Origin: a virus
Length of the DNA: 49,800 bases
IMG/VR virus record: IMGVR_UViG_3300046787_000575
Coordinates: 1 to 49,800 of that record
Strand: one strand, 5' to 3'
Part shown: in pieces, positions 8,158 to 17,100 of the stretch
Position numbering within the stretch: the first letter of the stretch is position 1
How the letters are laid out: every line of letters begins with the position of its first letter
Position numbers and translations under genes: made by a program
The notes under the pieces: generated by a model
Database searches by the model: none
Seen by the model: only the letters and a program-made list of their open reading frames with translations
What the model was told of the DNA's origin: nothing

Positions 8158-9687
8158 ATGATTAGGTACCTCGGCACGCTAGACAACTCTGCCCTATTCT
8201 CTTACGAGGGTCAGGCAATTGTAGTAGACACTCAGCTTAATATTGTCACTCAAGCTGACTCTCTATCTACCTTGTCCGAGGAGTTTGCTGACAGCTTTTA
8301 TGAAGCACCTACTGCCGAGGCTCTCTATCTAGCTAACAACTACTTTGCAGTTTCAGACCTACGAGCTGTCACAGCTGCTGCCAGCAGAATGTATACCATT
8401 CCTGGTGGTGCTCAGGCCGAGGCCAAGAAGGCTCTTGCGTGGCGCAAAGAAGAGAAGCGTGGTGGAACTCCGGTTGGTCTGAACACTGCTCGTACTCTTG
8501 CAAAAGGCGGCCAGATCGGTATCGAGAAGATCCGTCACATCGCGAAGTACTTCCCTCGTCACGAAGTTGACAAAAAAGGTGAAGGCTGGAAGCCTGGAGA
8601 AGATAACTTCCCATCTAACGGTCGTATTGCCTGGGCACTCTGGGGCGGAGACGCCGCATGGCGCTGGGCTTCAGCTATTGTTGAGCGCGAGAACAAGGCT
8701 GTTACTGCTGGAGCATATGGTTTCGTACATCAGTCGGACCCTATGAACCCTTTCAAGATTGCCCACGAGCTAGACGAGAACTTCGGTCCAGAATTTATTG
8801 CTCGCGTGCGCCTCGATGGTTCTGGCTTTGATCGCCTATATAAGATTGAAATCGACGGAACTGTCTGCGTTTGGGATGACTGCTGCTGGGATGACCTAGG
8901 CAACGTAGACTCTGACATCTGGACCTATGACCGCGCACTAGACGACCCTTACGACACTGTTGGTAAGGACCACGTAATCATTGACGCTGGTTCTGCACTA
9001 ATTATTGCAGGATTGCTGGACCGAAACCCTCACATTCCTGTAATGATGGAGGACATTGATTCAGAAGAGGCTAACCTGATGGCCCTTGGATTGATGGAAG
9101 AAGATGTTGATTTTATCGACACTGCTTCCCTAGTCTCTGCAGCTGCTGCTCCTGGAGCTTCCCCCGAGGGCACCGACAAAGATGGAAACTACACTCCTGA
9201 AGAGCGATCAAAGCTTGCTCAGGGGCAGGCACGTAACGCGCTAGGACGCTTCGCTACTGTCGGTCAGCGTGTTGCTATTGCAGGAGACACCGAGCGCGGC
9301 TCCGGAACTATTACCAAGATGAATAGCAAGGCAGCTACCGTAGATGTCCAGCTTGACTCGGGCAAGACCGTAACCGTTGACACTAAGGTTACTCAGCCTC
9401 TAGATAGCATCCGTAAGGCTTCTGCTGCCAAGAAGATGGTTAACATGGAGAACCAGCCGCTAGATACTTCAGGTATACTAGCTGAGCCACGTACCCCGTA
9501 CAACTACACCAAGGGGCAGCTCCCTGGAACTCTGCCTCCAATGACCAATGCTGAAGTCGGCAAGATGATGAATAGCTGGAACAGCTGGGTCGCGGGACAG
9601 CGAGCTTCTTTCAAGCCTATGCCTGGTCAGAAGAACCCATATGCCGTTGTTAAGAATGGCAAGATCACTACCCAGAAGACTAAGTAG
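8158..9687 (+). CDS. Putative head/structural protein with GRF motif
   Basis: This 509-residue protein has several distinct segments. Residues ~85-175 contain ALAWRKEEKRGGTPVGLNTA and, further on, FPSNGRIAWALWGGDAAWRW, a conserved-looking basic/aromatic domain that I have only an impression of from other phage head proteins. The middle is acidic and aromatic. Around residue 355 is ARNALGRFATVG, a (R)xxxGRF-type motif, followed by a small beta domain (GQRVAIAGDTERGSGTITKM) that looks SH3/KOW-like. The C-terminal ~60 residues are Pro/Asn-rich. It starts directly after the previous stop. It lies just upstream of the maturation protease, so a minor capsid or internal head role is likely; no enzymatic motif was found. 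Confidence 0.72.
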   Translation: MIRYLGTLDNSALFSYEGQAIVVDTQLNIVTQADSLSTLSEEFADSFYEAPTAEALYLANNYFAVSDLRAVTAAASRMYTIPGGAQAEAKKALAWRKEEKRGGTPVGLNTARTLAKGGQIGIEKIRHIAKYFPRHEVDKKGEGWKPGEDNFPSNGRIAWALWGGDAAWRWASAIVERENKAVTAGAYGFVHQSDPMNPFKIAHELDENFGPEFIARVRLDGSGFDRLYKIEIDGTVCVWDDCCWDDLGNVDSDIWTYDRALDDPYDTVGKDHVIIDAGSALIIAGLLDRNPHIPVMMEDIDSEEANLMALGLMEEDVDFIDTASLVSAAAAPGASPEGTDKDGNYTPEERSKLAQGQARNALGRFATVGQRVAIAGDTERGSGTITKMNSKAATVDVQLDSGKTVTVDTKVTQPLDSIRKASAAKKMVNMENQPLDTSGILAEPRTPYNYTKGQLPGTLPPMTNAEVGKMMNSWNSWVAGQRASFKPMPGQKNPYAVVKNGKITTQKTK

Positions 9688-9770
9688 CATAAAAACTACT
9701 GCTTCCTAAGCCAAAGTATACTAGTAGTGAAGGTATTCCGTACCGTCACACTAAACGAGTAAGGTAAGTA

Positions 9771-12700
9771 ATGGCAGAACAAGCCACTAAGTTGACTCCG
9801 GAGACGTCTGACGTAGCTCCGCTGTACTTTGCTATCGTCTCGCCTGATGACCCTCAGGCAGTCATGGACCTAATCGCTCTTACACCGGCTACCTCTAATA
9901 CTACCGAACTAGCTGCGTTCAAGCGTAAGGACAAAGCATGGGTTCCGGACGCTCAGATCGTTAACGACCTAAAGTCAGCGACTCCACCGCCGGTAGTTCC
10001 TATCGACAGCTCGATCCTTAACGACATCCTTCAGCAGGTTGACGGCCTTAAAGAGATTCAGGCTTCTGCCCTGTCTACTCTTTTCACCTCTTTCTGGTCT
10101 TCAAATCCTGGCTCAGCGATAGCTGCAGCCGGTGGTCTAGACCGCAACCGTGGAAACGCAGAAGAGCTTCGCCAGTACTGGACTCGCGGTAAAGGCGCTG
10201 CCAAGATCCGCTGGGGCACCAAAGGCGACTGGACTCGTTGTGTTCGTCAACTTTCAAAGTACATGGGCCCACGCGCTAAGGGCTATTGCCAGTTGCGCCA
10301 TCACGAAGTGACTGGAATGTATACGGGCGACCGTCGCAATCCAGGTAACGATTTCTCGTATGCCGATTTCTCTCAGGGCATGGTAGAGAAGAGCGCGATG
10401 AGCGCTCGCATCACCGATGCTAAAGAGCGCATGGCAATTGTTGCTGGTGCATCTCCTGTAGAAGCTCAGGGCTCGGGCTTCACTATTCCTCTAGTTCTCC
10501 CTGAGAACCTAGAGTCTGGCGACGGCCGAAAGTTTGACGCGGATTCTGTAACTATCCGTGAACTACCTCTGCCATTGATGTGGCAGATTAAGACCGGAAA
10601 TGGTCACCAAGGTTCGGTAGTAGTCGGCCGTATCGACTATATGGAGAGAATCGAAGGCGGTATCGGCAACGCCACTGGTGTTTTTGATACCGGCGCTTAC
10701 GGTCGTGAAGCAGAGCGTCTAGTGCGCAATGGATTCCTACGTGGAGTGTCTGCTGATCTAGACCAGTTTGAGGCTAAGGAAGTCGACTCTGAGAATTCAG
10801 AGGATGACGACAACGAAGTCGAGAAGAGTAAACTTACCATAAATAAAGCACGCGTAATGGCTGTTACAATTGTACCTAAGCCTGCTTTCCAAGAGTGCAC
10901 CATCGCGCTATCTAGCTATGGCACCGCAGACCAGGAGGACCAGATGATTCCAGAAGACGGAATCTATGAAGAAACTGTAGATGCAGAGGGCGAACTACTC
11001 GCTGTAACTGCGTCTGGCTTCCTGTCTCAGGAGATCCCATCAACCCCGCCTTCAGAGTGGTTCTCAGACCCTCAACTAGGCAAGCCGACCCCAATTACTG
11101 TTGGTGAAGATGGTCGAATCTTTGGTCACATTGCTGCATGGCACGTAAACCACATTGGTATGCCTCGTGCTACCAAGCCGCCTCGCTCGAAGAGCAAGTA
11201 CGCCTACTTCCACACTGGCGTTTGCCGCACTGACAACGGTTCAGATGTTCCAGTAGGTCAGCTAACTCTTGCTGGAGGACACGCTCCTCTAGATGCCGAT
11301 GCAGCTTCAGCTGCCCGCCACTATGACGACACCGCTTCGGCAATTGCTGACGTTCACGCTGGTGAAGACGCTCATGGCATCTGGGTTGCCGGCTCTCTAC
11401 GTCCAAATGCTACCGAAGGTCAGATTCGTGCACTTCGCGCTTCTGCTCCTTCAGGCGACTGGCGTCCAATTAACGGATCGCTTGAGCTCGTTGCAGTATG
11501 TCAGGTAAACGTTCCAGGATTCCCTATCGCTCGTGCGATGGTTGCTTCAGGTAAGGTTCTAGCTCTTGTTGCAGCTGGCGCACACTACATGGCAATCATG
11601 AAGAGCGAGCCTACCCTAAAGCTTGCAGAGAAAGCTGCTATCTACGCAGAACTATCTATGTCTGCCGATAGCGCTCAACTATCTACTCGTGTTAAGAAGG
11701 CAAAGCGTAATCTGAAGAAGATTAAGTCTGCTCAGAACATCGAGTCTCTGACTGCCAGCGTCGACTCCATGCGTCACGCTGCCCTAGTTGCAGCTGCTGA
11801 AGCAGAGTTCGCTAAGTTCTCGGATGATGACCGACAGAAACTTGCTAAGCGTGGTCTAGCACTCCCAGATGGCTCATACCCGATTCGTAACGATGACGAC
11901 CTACGTAACGCTATTCAGGCTTACGGTCGAGTAAAGCCAGAGAACAAGGTCAAGCTACGCAAGCACATTGTCAAGCGTGCACGTGCTCTTAACAAGGCAT
12001 ACCTTATTCCAGAAGGCTGGGCTAACGAGGCATCTTCTAGCGCCGAGGCCCTAGTTGCCAGCATGCGCGACAAGATTAATGATCTAGTTGCTGCCGCTCC
12101 TAAGCCTGAGAAAGAGATTTCTGACGTAGAGCTAGATAAGCTTCGTAACGCTAAGGAAGAAGCTGACGCCGAGGCTGAAGCCGAGAAGCAGCTTATCGAA
12201 GATATCAAGGACGGTAAGCCTGTAGAGGGTGACAACGTTAAGGATGGCTACGATGACGAGGGTCGCTCAAAGTATACTGCTGAGACGCAGCCTCGCGATG
12301 CTCGCGGTAAGTTCCGTAAGGTTCTTGCTCGTCTAAAGCAGGACCTAGGCGTGGCCGGTCTACAGGAAGCTCTCAAGCAGGTAGAAACCGCTGAGAACAT
12401 GGAATTTGCTGGTAACTATGTAGGTGCATCTGATGCTGCTGACAAGTTGATTAACACAATCGACCGTCTCGACACAGGTGCTCTAGACGCTACTAAGCTA
12501 GAGAATGTCCGCAACACTGCGGGCGAACTTGGAAAGGTAATTGCCAACCTACCGTTGCCATTTACCAACCAGGCTCAAAAGGTTAGATTTAGCGATCTTC
12601 CTCCTGCGCTGAAGAATCTTATCGACGATATGATTTCACGCGTAGAAGACAAGATCGGTAAGAAGGACGCAGACATTGCTACATCAGAACTGCGAGCTTT

Positions 12701-12776
12701 CAAATCAGGTGCAGATGTTTACAACCAGTCTGAGATCTCCTCACGAATGGCAACACTGCTCCGACTCCTTACCTAA
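9771..12776 (+). CDS. Capsid maturation protease, long multidomain form
   Basis: The 1001-residue protein starts at an ATG with AAGGT-type purines upstream. Residues ~230-360 look like a prohead protease domain: GFTIPLVLPENL, LPLPLMWQIKTGNGHQGSVV with a candidate catalytic His, then RNGFLRGVSADLDQFEA with a candidate Ser. A second related domain, residues ~445-605, contains GHIAAWHVNHIGMPRA and GGHAPLDADAASAARH. Residues ~697-735 contain LPDGSYPIRNDDDLRNAIQA, a small helical domain common in phage structural proteins. RDARGKFRKV occurs near residue 840. Such proteases cut scaffold or delta domains from the capsid protein during head maturation, which fits the acidic extension of the next gene. 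Which domain is active is not certain. Confidence 0.8.
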   Translation: MAEQATKLTPETSDVAPLYFAIVSPDDPQAVMDLIALTPATSNTTELAAFKRKDKAWVPDAQIVNDLKSATPPPVVPIDSSILNDILQQVDGLKEIQASALSTLFTSFWSSNPGSAIAAAGGLDRNRGNAEELRQYWTRGKGAAKIRWGTKGDWTRCVRQLSKYMGPRAKGYCQLRHHEVTGMYTGDRRNPGNDFSYADFSQGMVEKSAMSARITDAKERMAIVAGASPVEAQGSGFTIPLVLPENLESGDGRKFDADSVTIRELPLPLMWQIKTGNGHQGSVVVGRIDYMERIEGGIGNATGVFDTGAYGREAERLVRNGFLRGVSADLDQFEAKEVDSENSEDDDNEVEKSKLTINKARVMAVTIVPKPAFQECTIALSSYGTADQEDQMIPEDGIYEETVDAEGELLAVTASGFLSQEIPSTPPSEWFSDPQLGKPTPITVGEDGRIFGHIAAWHVNHIGMPRATKPPRSKSKYAYFHTGVCRTDNGSDVPVGQLTLAGGHAPLDADAASAARHYDDTASAIADVHAGEDAHGIWVAGSLRPNATEGQIRALRASAPSGDWRPINGSLELVAVCQVNVPGFPIARAMVASGKVLALVAAGAHYMAIMKSEPTLKLAEKAAIYAELSMSADSAQLSTRVKKAKRNLKKIKSAQNIESLTASVDSMRHAALVAAAEAEFAKFSDDDRQKLAKRGLALPDGSYPIRNDDDLRNAIQAYGRVKPENKVKLRKHIVKRARALNKAYLIPEGWANEASSSAEALVASMRDKINDLVAAAPKPEKEISDVELDKLRNAKEEADAEAEAEKQLIEDIKDGKPVEGDNVKDGYDDEGRSKYTAETQPRDARGKFRKVLARLKQDLGVAGLQEALKQVETAENMEFAGNYVGASDAADKLINTIDRLDTGALDATKLENVRNTAGELGKVIANLPLPFTNQAQKVRFSDLPPALKNLIDDMISRVEDKIGKKDADIATSELRAFKSGADVYNQSEISSRMATLLRLLT

Positions 12777-12904
12777 AAAGTAAGGTAAAATTATGTTTAG
12801 GTAGAGTGCCTCTATGCCTTAGTGCATACGAGTCCCTCAGCCTTGACTGTTCACCGAGGATACCACCTGGTATCCGATAAGTAAAAACTGGCCTAGGAGG
12901 TACA
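12777..12904 (+). promoter_or_regulatory. Leader region before the major capsid gene
   Basis: This 128-base gap holds a TAAAAT hexamer (12786-12791) as a possible -10 box, a short hairpin TATGC/GCATA near 12813-12828, and a second hairpin GGATACC-ACCT-GGTATCC at about 12858-12875. It ends in a strong AGGAGGT ribosome-binding site (12895-12901). No tRNA fold or open reading frame is seen. A structured leader with a strong ribosome-binding site fits a highly expressed capsid gene. The -10 has no clear -35, so the promoter part is weak. Confidence 0.45.
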
Positions 12905-14899
12905 GTGGATCAGATCAAATCACAGCTTGACGCTCTAGCTGACCTGAACGACGAGCAACTCTCGGAACTTCAGAGCACTATCGTAAGCGAATTTGAAATG
13001 GTTGAGGGCGAAGAGCCTACTTCCGAGACAGTTGATGCGATGACGTCACTTGCTGACGCTCTCGACACAGTTCGTGGTGAGCTTTCTCGCCGTGAGGCAC
13101 AGGCTGAAGAACTAGCTGCACGCGCAGCTGAGGCTACCGCACGTGTCAAGGGTGTAGAAGAGACTAACGAAGATGGAGAGGCTATGGCCGACGTAACCGA
13201 AGAGGAGACCGTTCCTATGGACGAAGCTCCTATGGAGGAAGCTCCTGTAGAGGAAGCCCCAGCGGAAGAAATTCCTGCTGAGGAAGAAGCTGCAGAAGAC
13301 GAGGCTGAGGAAACTCCAGCTGAGGAAGATGAAGAAGAGTCTAAGAAAAAGGCCTTCTCAACTGACGAAGCTGAGACTGATGTCGTATCAACTATCGAGG
13401 AAGAGAGCACCGAGCTTTCAACCGACGTAACCGAGGAAGCAATTGCTGAAGTAGAGGCAATCGAGCTTTCAACCGAAGAAGCAGAAATCGTAGAGGCACC
13501 AGCTGAGGCTGTTGTTGAAGCGGTAGAGGCATCAGAGGAATCAACTCTAGAAGAATCAACCGAAATTGCGCCAGAAGCGCAGGAAGAGCAGGCACCCGTG
13601 ACCGCCGCAGCAGAACAGCCTTTCGAGGCTCCAGCTGACCGTCAGCCTGTAGTTCAGGTATTCGAGGCAGCTCCAGTGGCAATCACTGCGGGCGCTGACA
13701 TTCCTGGCTACACCGCCGGCAGCACCATCAACGATATGACAGAAGTTGCTCAGGCAATGGAAAAGCGTATCCACTCACTACGCCGTGTAAACGGTGGCGA
13801 CGGAGAGCAGCACATTGTTGCCTCGATCACCACTCAGTTTGACGACGCACGCACCCTAACCACCGATGCAGAGGCTAACTCAGCTAAGATCTCAGCTTTC
13901 TCAGTTGACTCAGCTCTTGTTGCTTCTGGTGGTCACGCTGCACCTCTAGAGGTAAAGTATGACATCTTCGGTTTGGGTTCAACCACTGTACGCCCAGTTC
14001 GTGACTCATTGCCACGTTTCCAGGCTGACCGTGGCGGTATCCGCTATGTAACCCCACCGTCATTCGCTGCTGGTACCTATGCTGACGCTGTTGGTGTATG
14101 GACTGCTGCTGTTGACGCGACTGCTATTGCAGACGAGGCTACTAAGGCATCTCTTACCGTTTCAGCTGCTAACGAGCTAACTGCTACCACTGACGCTGTA
14201 ACCCTACAGCTACAGTTCGGTAACTTGATGACTCGCGCGTATCCAGAGCTAATCGCACGCCACAACGAGCTAGCACTTGTGCAGCACGCTCGCGAGGCAG
14301 AGCAGAACCTTCTAACCAAGATTGGTGCAGGCTCAACCGCTGTTACCACTTCTTCGCTAATCGGTTTCGGTCGCGACTTCCTAGTTCAGATCCGTCGTGC
14401 AGCTGTTGCTTACCGCTCACGTCACCGCCTAGACCCTCAGACCACCCTAAAGGCAATCGTGCCTTCATGGGTATACGAGGCAATGGCCGCTGACCTAACC
14501 CTATCAATGCCTGGAGACAACACCATTGCTGTTTCTAAGTCAGAGATCGATGGCTACCTAGCAACCGTTAACGTTGACCTAGTAGCTTCACTAGACGCAA
14601 CTGTCTTTGGCTCACAGGGTGCTGCTGCACTTCTTGAGTTCCCAGACAGCTTCGACTGGTTCTTGTTCGCTGAGGGAACCTTCTTGTTCCTAGATGGCGG
14701 CACCCTAGACCTAGGTATCATCCGTGACTCTTCACTAGTCGGCACCAACGACTACAAGATGTTCGTTGAGACCTTCGAAGGCCTAGCAAAGGTTGGTATT
14801 GAGTCACTCAAGATCACCTCGACCATCAGCATCAACGGTGTTGCTGCAGCACTTCGCGACACCACTGGTGGCGCAACTGCAGCTGCTATCGAGCTCTAA
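12905..14899 (+). CDS. Major capsid protein with fused acidic N-terminal scaffold-like region
   Basis: The start is GTG at 12905 with AGGAGGT four bases before it. Of 664 residues, the first ~250 are extremely acidic and repetitive (MDEAPMEEAPVEEAPAEEIP and similar) with coiled-coil character. The rest, from about residue 260, looks like an HK97-type capsid core, for example SLPRFQADRGGIRYVTPPSF, then EAEQNLLTKIGAGSTAV and RDFLVQIRRAAVAYRS, ending in a beta-rich C-terminus. An acidic N-terminal domain removed by the maturation protease (the delta-domain arrangement) is known for HK97-like phages, and the protease gene is immediately upstream. A hairpin follows the stop. The core codons are markedly uniform, as expected of a very highly expressed gene. 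Confidence 0.85.
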   Translation: MDQIKSQLDALADLNDEQLSELQSTIVSEFEMVEGEEPTSETVDAMTSLADALDTVRGELSRREAQAEELAARAAEATARVKGVEETNEDGEAMADVTEEETVPMDEAPMEEAPVEEAPAEEIPAEEEAAEDEAEETPAEEDEEESKKKAFSTDEAETDVVSTIEEESTELSTDVTEEAIAEVEAIELSTEEAEIVEAPAEAVVEAVEASEESTLEESTEIAPEAQEEQAPVTAAAEQPFEAPADRQPVVQVFEAAPVAITAGADIPGYTAGSTINDMTEVAQAMEKRIHSLRRVNGGDGEQHIVASITTQFDDARTLTTDAEANSAKISAFSVDSALVASGGHAAPLEVKYDIFGLGSTTVRPVRDSLPRFQADRGGIRYVTPPSFAAGTYADAVGVWTAAVDATAIADEATKASLTVSAANELTATTDAVTLQLQFGNLMTRAYPELIARHNELALVQHAREAEQNLLTKIGAGSTAVTTSSLIGFGRDFLVQIRRAAVAYRSRHRLDPQTTLKAIVPSWVYEAMAADLTLSMPGDNTIAVSKSEIDGYLATVNVDLVASLDATVFGSQGAAALLEFPDSFDWFLFAEGTFLFLDGGTLDLGIIRDSSLVGTNDYKMFVETFEGLAKVGIESLKITSTISINGVAAALRDTTGGATAAAIEL

Positions 14900-14916
14900 G
14901 CCGACAGCTAATCGTG

Positions 14917-14944
14917 AGGGGGAGCCTGGAAACGGGCTCCCCCT
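14917..14944 (+). terminator. Strong hairpin after the capsid gene
   Basis: A 10-bp stem, AGGGGGAGCC (14917-14926) pairing with GGCTCCCCCT (14935-14944), has an eight-base loop. No T-run follows, so it may be a partial terminator or an mRNA 3'-end stabiliser that sets capsid levels apart from downstream genes. Confidence 0.7.
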
Positions 14945-14988
14945 ATACGAAGAAAAATTTAGACTTTAACTTATTAAGGAACCTATAA

Positions 14989-15864
14989 ATGGCTTTCACA
15001 AAGACTGGTGTCGTAACGGCACCTAAGATTGTGCCTTCTGCATTCGGCCTTCTTGCCGTAGTCAAGCCAGAGAACGGTCCATCTGAGGACCAGTGGGTCC
15101 GTGGATTCTCGCAAGAGTGGGAAACAACACTTTACTCAGCAACTAACTGGGACGACACCGACTCAACTGACGGCGAAGTCGTAGCTGCTGGTACACCAAC
15201 TTACTACACCGAAATCAAGCCTTTCTTCATCGAAGCAGAAGAGCTTCGCTCCACTCTAGGCTTCACTGGCCTAGACCGCATTGAGCGTCTAAAGCGCCAG
15301 CTTGAGGGTGTAACCCAGCACGCTATGGAAGTAGAGCTTTGGGATGGAGCAGTCCGTAAGGGAGAGAGCCATGCAAACGTTGCTCTTTCAGATGCTACTG
15401 CAACTATTCTTAACGGCGGAACTGCCCTATCCCCACGCCGTGCACTTGCTCTCCTAGAGCACGAGATTGGTATGGCTTCCGATGGCGGAGAGCAGGGCAT
15501 CATCCACATGACTCGCGACGTTGCAGCTCTGCTAGCTAGCAACTCAAACATGCTTTTTCACGAAGCTGGTATGGAACACCTACAAACCCTAGGCGGTACT
15601 CCAGTTATTGTTGGTTCAGGCTACACAGGCACTGGACCGGATGGTGCTACTGGCGCAACAGCGTCAGCCACCAACAAATGGATTTACGCCACCGGCACCG
15701 TTCGCACTTATGTGGGCGATGTTGATGTCGTGAACGACAATCTAAGCCAGGCTTACGATGTGTCGGGTAATGCGAATGACATGCGTCTCAAGGCAATCCG
15801 CCCAGCTGCGGCTTACTTTGATACATCAATCCACCTCGCTGTTCGGGTAGACCTAACAGCCTAA
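14989..15864 (+). CDS. Structural protein, possible second HK97-fold (pentamer-type) capsid subunit
   Basis: The 291-residue protein starts at ATG with AAGGA upstream. It has no membrane segment or enzyme motif. Segments such as AMEVELWDGAVRKGE, EQGIIHMTRDVAALLAS, the phrase GGTPVIVGSGYTGTGPDG and KWIYATGTVRTYVGDVDVV resemble the loops and strands of HK97/encapsulin-type shell proteins. It lies directly after the major capsid gene. In some actinophages two adjacent capsid-fold genes are annotated as hexamer and pentamer proteins, and this pair may be an example. A minor capsid or head-decoration protein is the alternative. The fold assignment is an impression from sequence, not a search. Confidence 0.55.
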   Translation: MAFTKTGVVTAPKIVPSAFGLLAVVKPENGPSEDQWVRGFSQEWETTLYSATNWDDTDSTDGEVVAAGTPTYYTEIKPFFIEAEELRSTLGFTGLDRIERLKRQLEGVTQHAMEVELWDGAVRKGESHANVALSDATATILNGGTALSPRRALALLEHEIGMASDGGEQGIIHMTRDVAALLASNSNMLFHEAGMEHLQTLGGTPVIVGSGYTGTGPDGATGATASATNKWIYATGTVRTYVGDVDVVNDNLSQAYDVSGNANDMRLKAIRPAAAYFDTSIHLAVRVDLTA

Positions 15865-15883
15865 AACCAAGGAGAATAGCTTT

Positions 15884-17023
15884 ATGGCTACTCAAGACTA
15901 TGCTGCTAGCATCCAGGGTGTGTCGATTCGTGTCACTCGCCTAGACGCTGCTGGCAACTTGCTAACCGGCCCTGCCGACAGCTACACCACATCTGCATTC
16001 ATGCGTATCTCATTTACACCTGAGTACGAAGAAGGCGACGAAATCACCGAAAAGGGTGCAAACGGCGTTGTATGCGTAACATACAAGGCTCCAGACACTC
16101 TAAAGCGCATCACCATGGAGCTTGCAATCTGTGAGCCGGACCCAGAGCTTTCAGCTCTTCTTTCTGGTGGACTATTGCTCCGCAAGAACGTAGGAACTGC
16201 TGGCGACCCTGACCACAAGTCAGTCGGTTGGGCTGCTCCTGGTGTTGGCGATGACCCTGCCGGTAACGGTGTTGCGATCGAAGCTTGGTCACACGCTGTT
16301 AAGGACGGAAAGCGTTCAGGCGCTCTTCCTTACTTCCACTGGATCTTCCCTTACGCCAAGTTCCGTCAGTCTGGTGACCGCGTTATCGAGAATGGCCTAA
16401 TGGCTAACACCTTCGAAGGCTACGGTCTAGGAAACGCTAACTTCCAGTCAGGTATCGATGGCCGCTGGGAGTTCCCGGTTGCTGCAGAGCGTCCATACGC
16501 TTACGCACGTACCGACTGGGCACCTACCGCTTTGTCAGGTTTCTACACTTGGACCGACAACGCAACTGACCAGGTTATCTTCACCTCTAACACTGCATCT
16601 CAGAAGACTGCTATCACTATCCTCAGCTACGAGGCTAAGGCAACTAATGACACTGCAGAGATTACCTTCTCAGCTGCTCCAGCTATTGATGGCAACACTG
16701 TCGGCCAGAAGGATGTTCTATACGTACAGAACCTCGGATCGTTGTTCGACGGTACCCACACCATCAGCAACATCTCAGGTAACACCGTAATCTACGCACT
16801 GAACTCAGAGATCACCACTGACGTTACAGTCGCAGCTAACGCTGTACCTAAGGGTGCTCGTATCACTGTAACCAACAGTTACACCGAGAGCCACCCAGCT
16901 CCTGTAGCTGCAACCTCAGCTCAGATCGGTACCGGAGGCGCAACCTTCAACGTACCTGGAAACATTGCTTACAACGCAGATGCTGCTATCGACAACATCA
17001 TCGCTTCAAACGAAAACGCGTAA
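15884..17023 (+). CDS. Major tail protein (probable), with C-terminal beta domain
   Basis: The 379 residues start at ATG after an AAGGAG site. The first ~250 residues contain FMRISFTPEYEEGDEITEKG, DTLKRITMELAICEPDPELS and YFHWIFPYAKFRQSGDRVIE, a pattern I associate with actinophage major tail proteins that polymerise into the tail tube. The last ~120 residues (beta-rich, Thr/Asn/Ala-rich) look like an added Ig-like or decoration domain. A strong terminator follows, as expected of a highly expressed tube gene. The odd point is position: it precedes the head-to-tail connectors, whereas many siphoviruses place it just before the tail chaperones. A head decoration protein is the main alternative. 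Confidence 0.65.
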   Translation: MATQDYAASIQGVSIRVTRLDAAGNLLTGPADSYTTSAFMRISFTPEYEEGDEITEKGANGVVCVTYKAPDTLKRITMELAICEPDPELSALLSGGLLLRKNVGTAGDPDHKSVGWAAPGVGDDPAGNGVAIEAWSHAVKDGKRSGALPYFHWIFPYAKFRQSGDRVIENGLMANTFEGYGLGNANFQSGIDGRWEFPVAAERPYAYARTDWAPTALSGFYTWTDNATDQVIFTSNTASQKTAITILSYEAKATNDTAEITFSAAPAIDGNTVGQKDVLYVQNLGSLFDGTHTISNISGNTVIYALNSEITTDVTVAANAVPKGARITVTNSYTESHPAPVAATSAQIGTGGATFNVPGNIAYNADAAIDNIIASNENA

Positions 17024-17036
17024 ATAAGTTAAACAG

Positions 17037-17080
17037 AAACGGGTGGCAGACTGGTCTAATCACTAGTTTGCCACCCGTTT
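17037..17080 (+). terminator. Terminator-like hairpin after the tail-tube gene
   Basis: A perfect 12-bp stem, AAACGGGTGGCA (17037-17048) with TGCCACCCGTTT (17069-17080), encloses a 20-base loop that can fold further (ACTGGT with ACTAGT, one G-T pair). The T-run is short. It separates the tube gene from the connector genes. Confidence 0.78.
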
Positions 17081-17100
17081 AAACTTAGTAAAGAGGTATT

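Noticed and set aside
12777-12904. tRNA or riboswitch in the leader of the capsid gene
   Set aside because: Only two short hairpins are seen; there is no cloverleaf, T-loop consensus or known riboswitch core.
12970-13410. Long minus-strand frame opposite the capsid gene, rich in Ser and Ala
   Set aside because: It is the antisense of the Glu/Ala-rich capsid extension; the repeated codons alone keep it open, and it has no ribosome-binding site or sensible composition.
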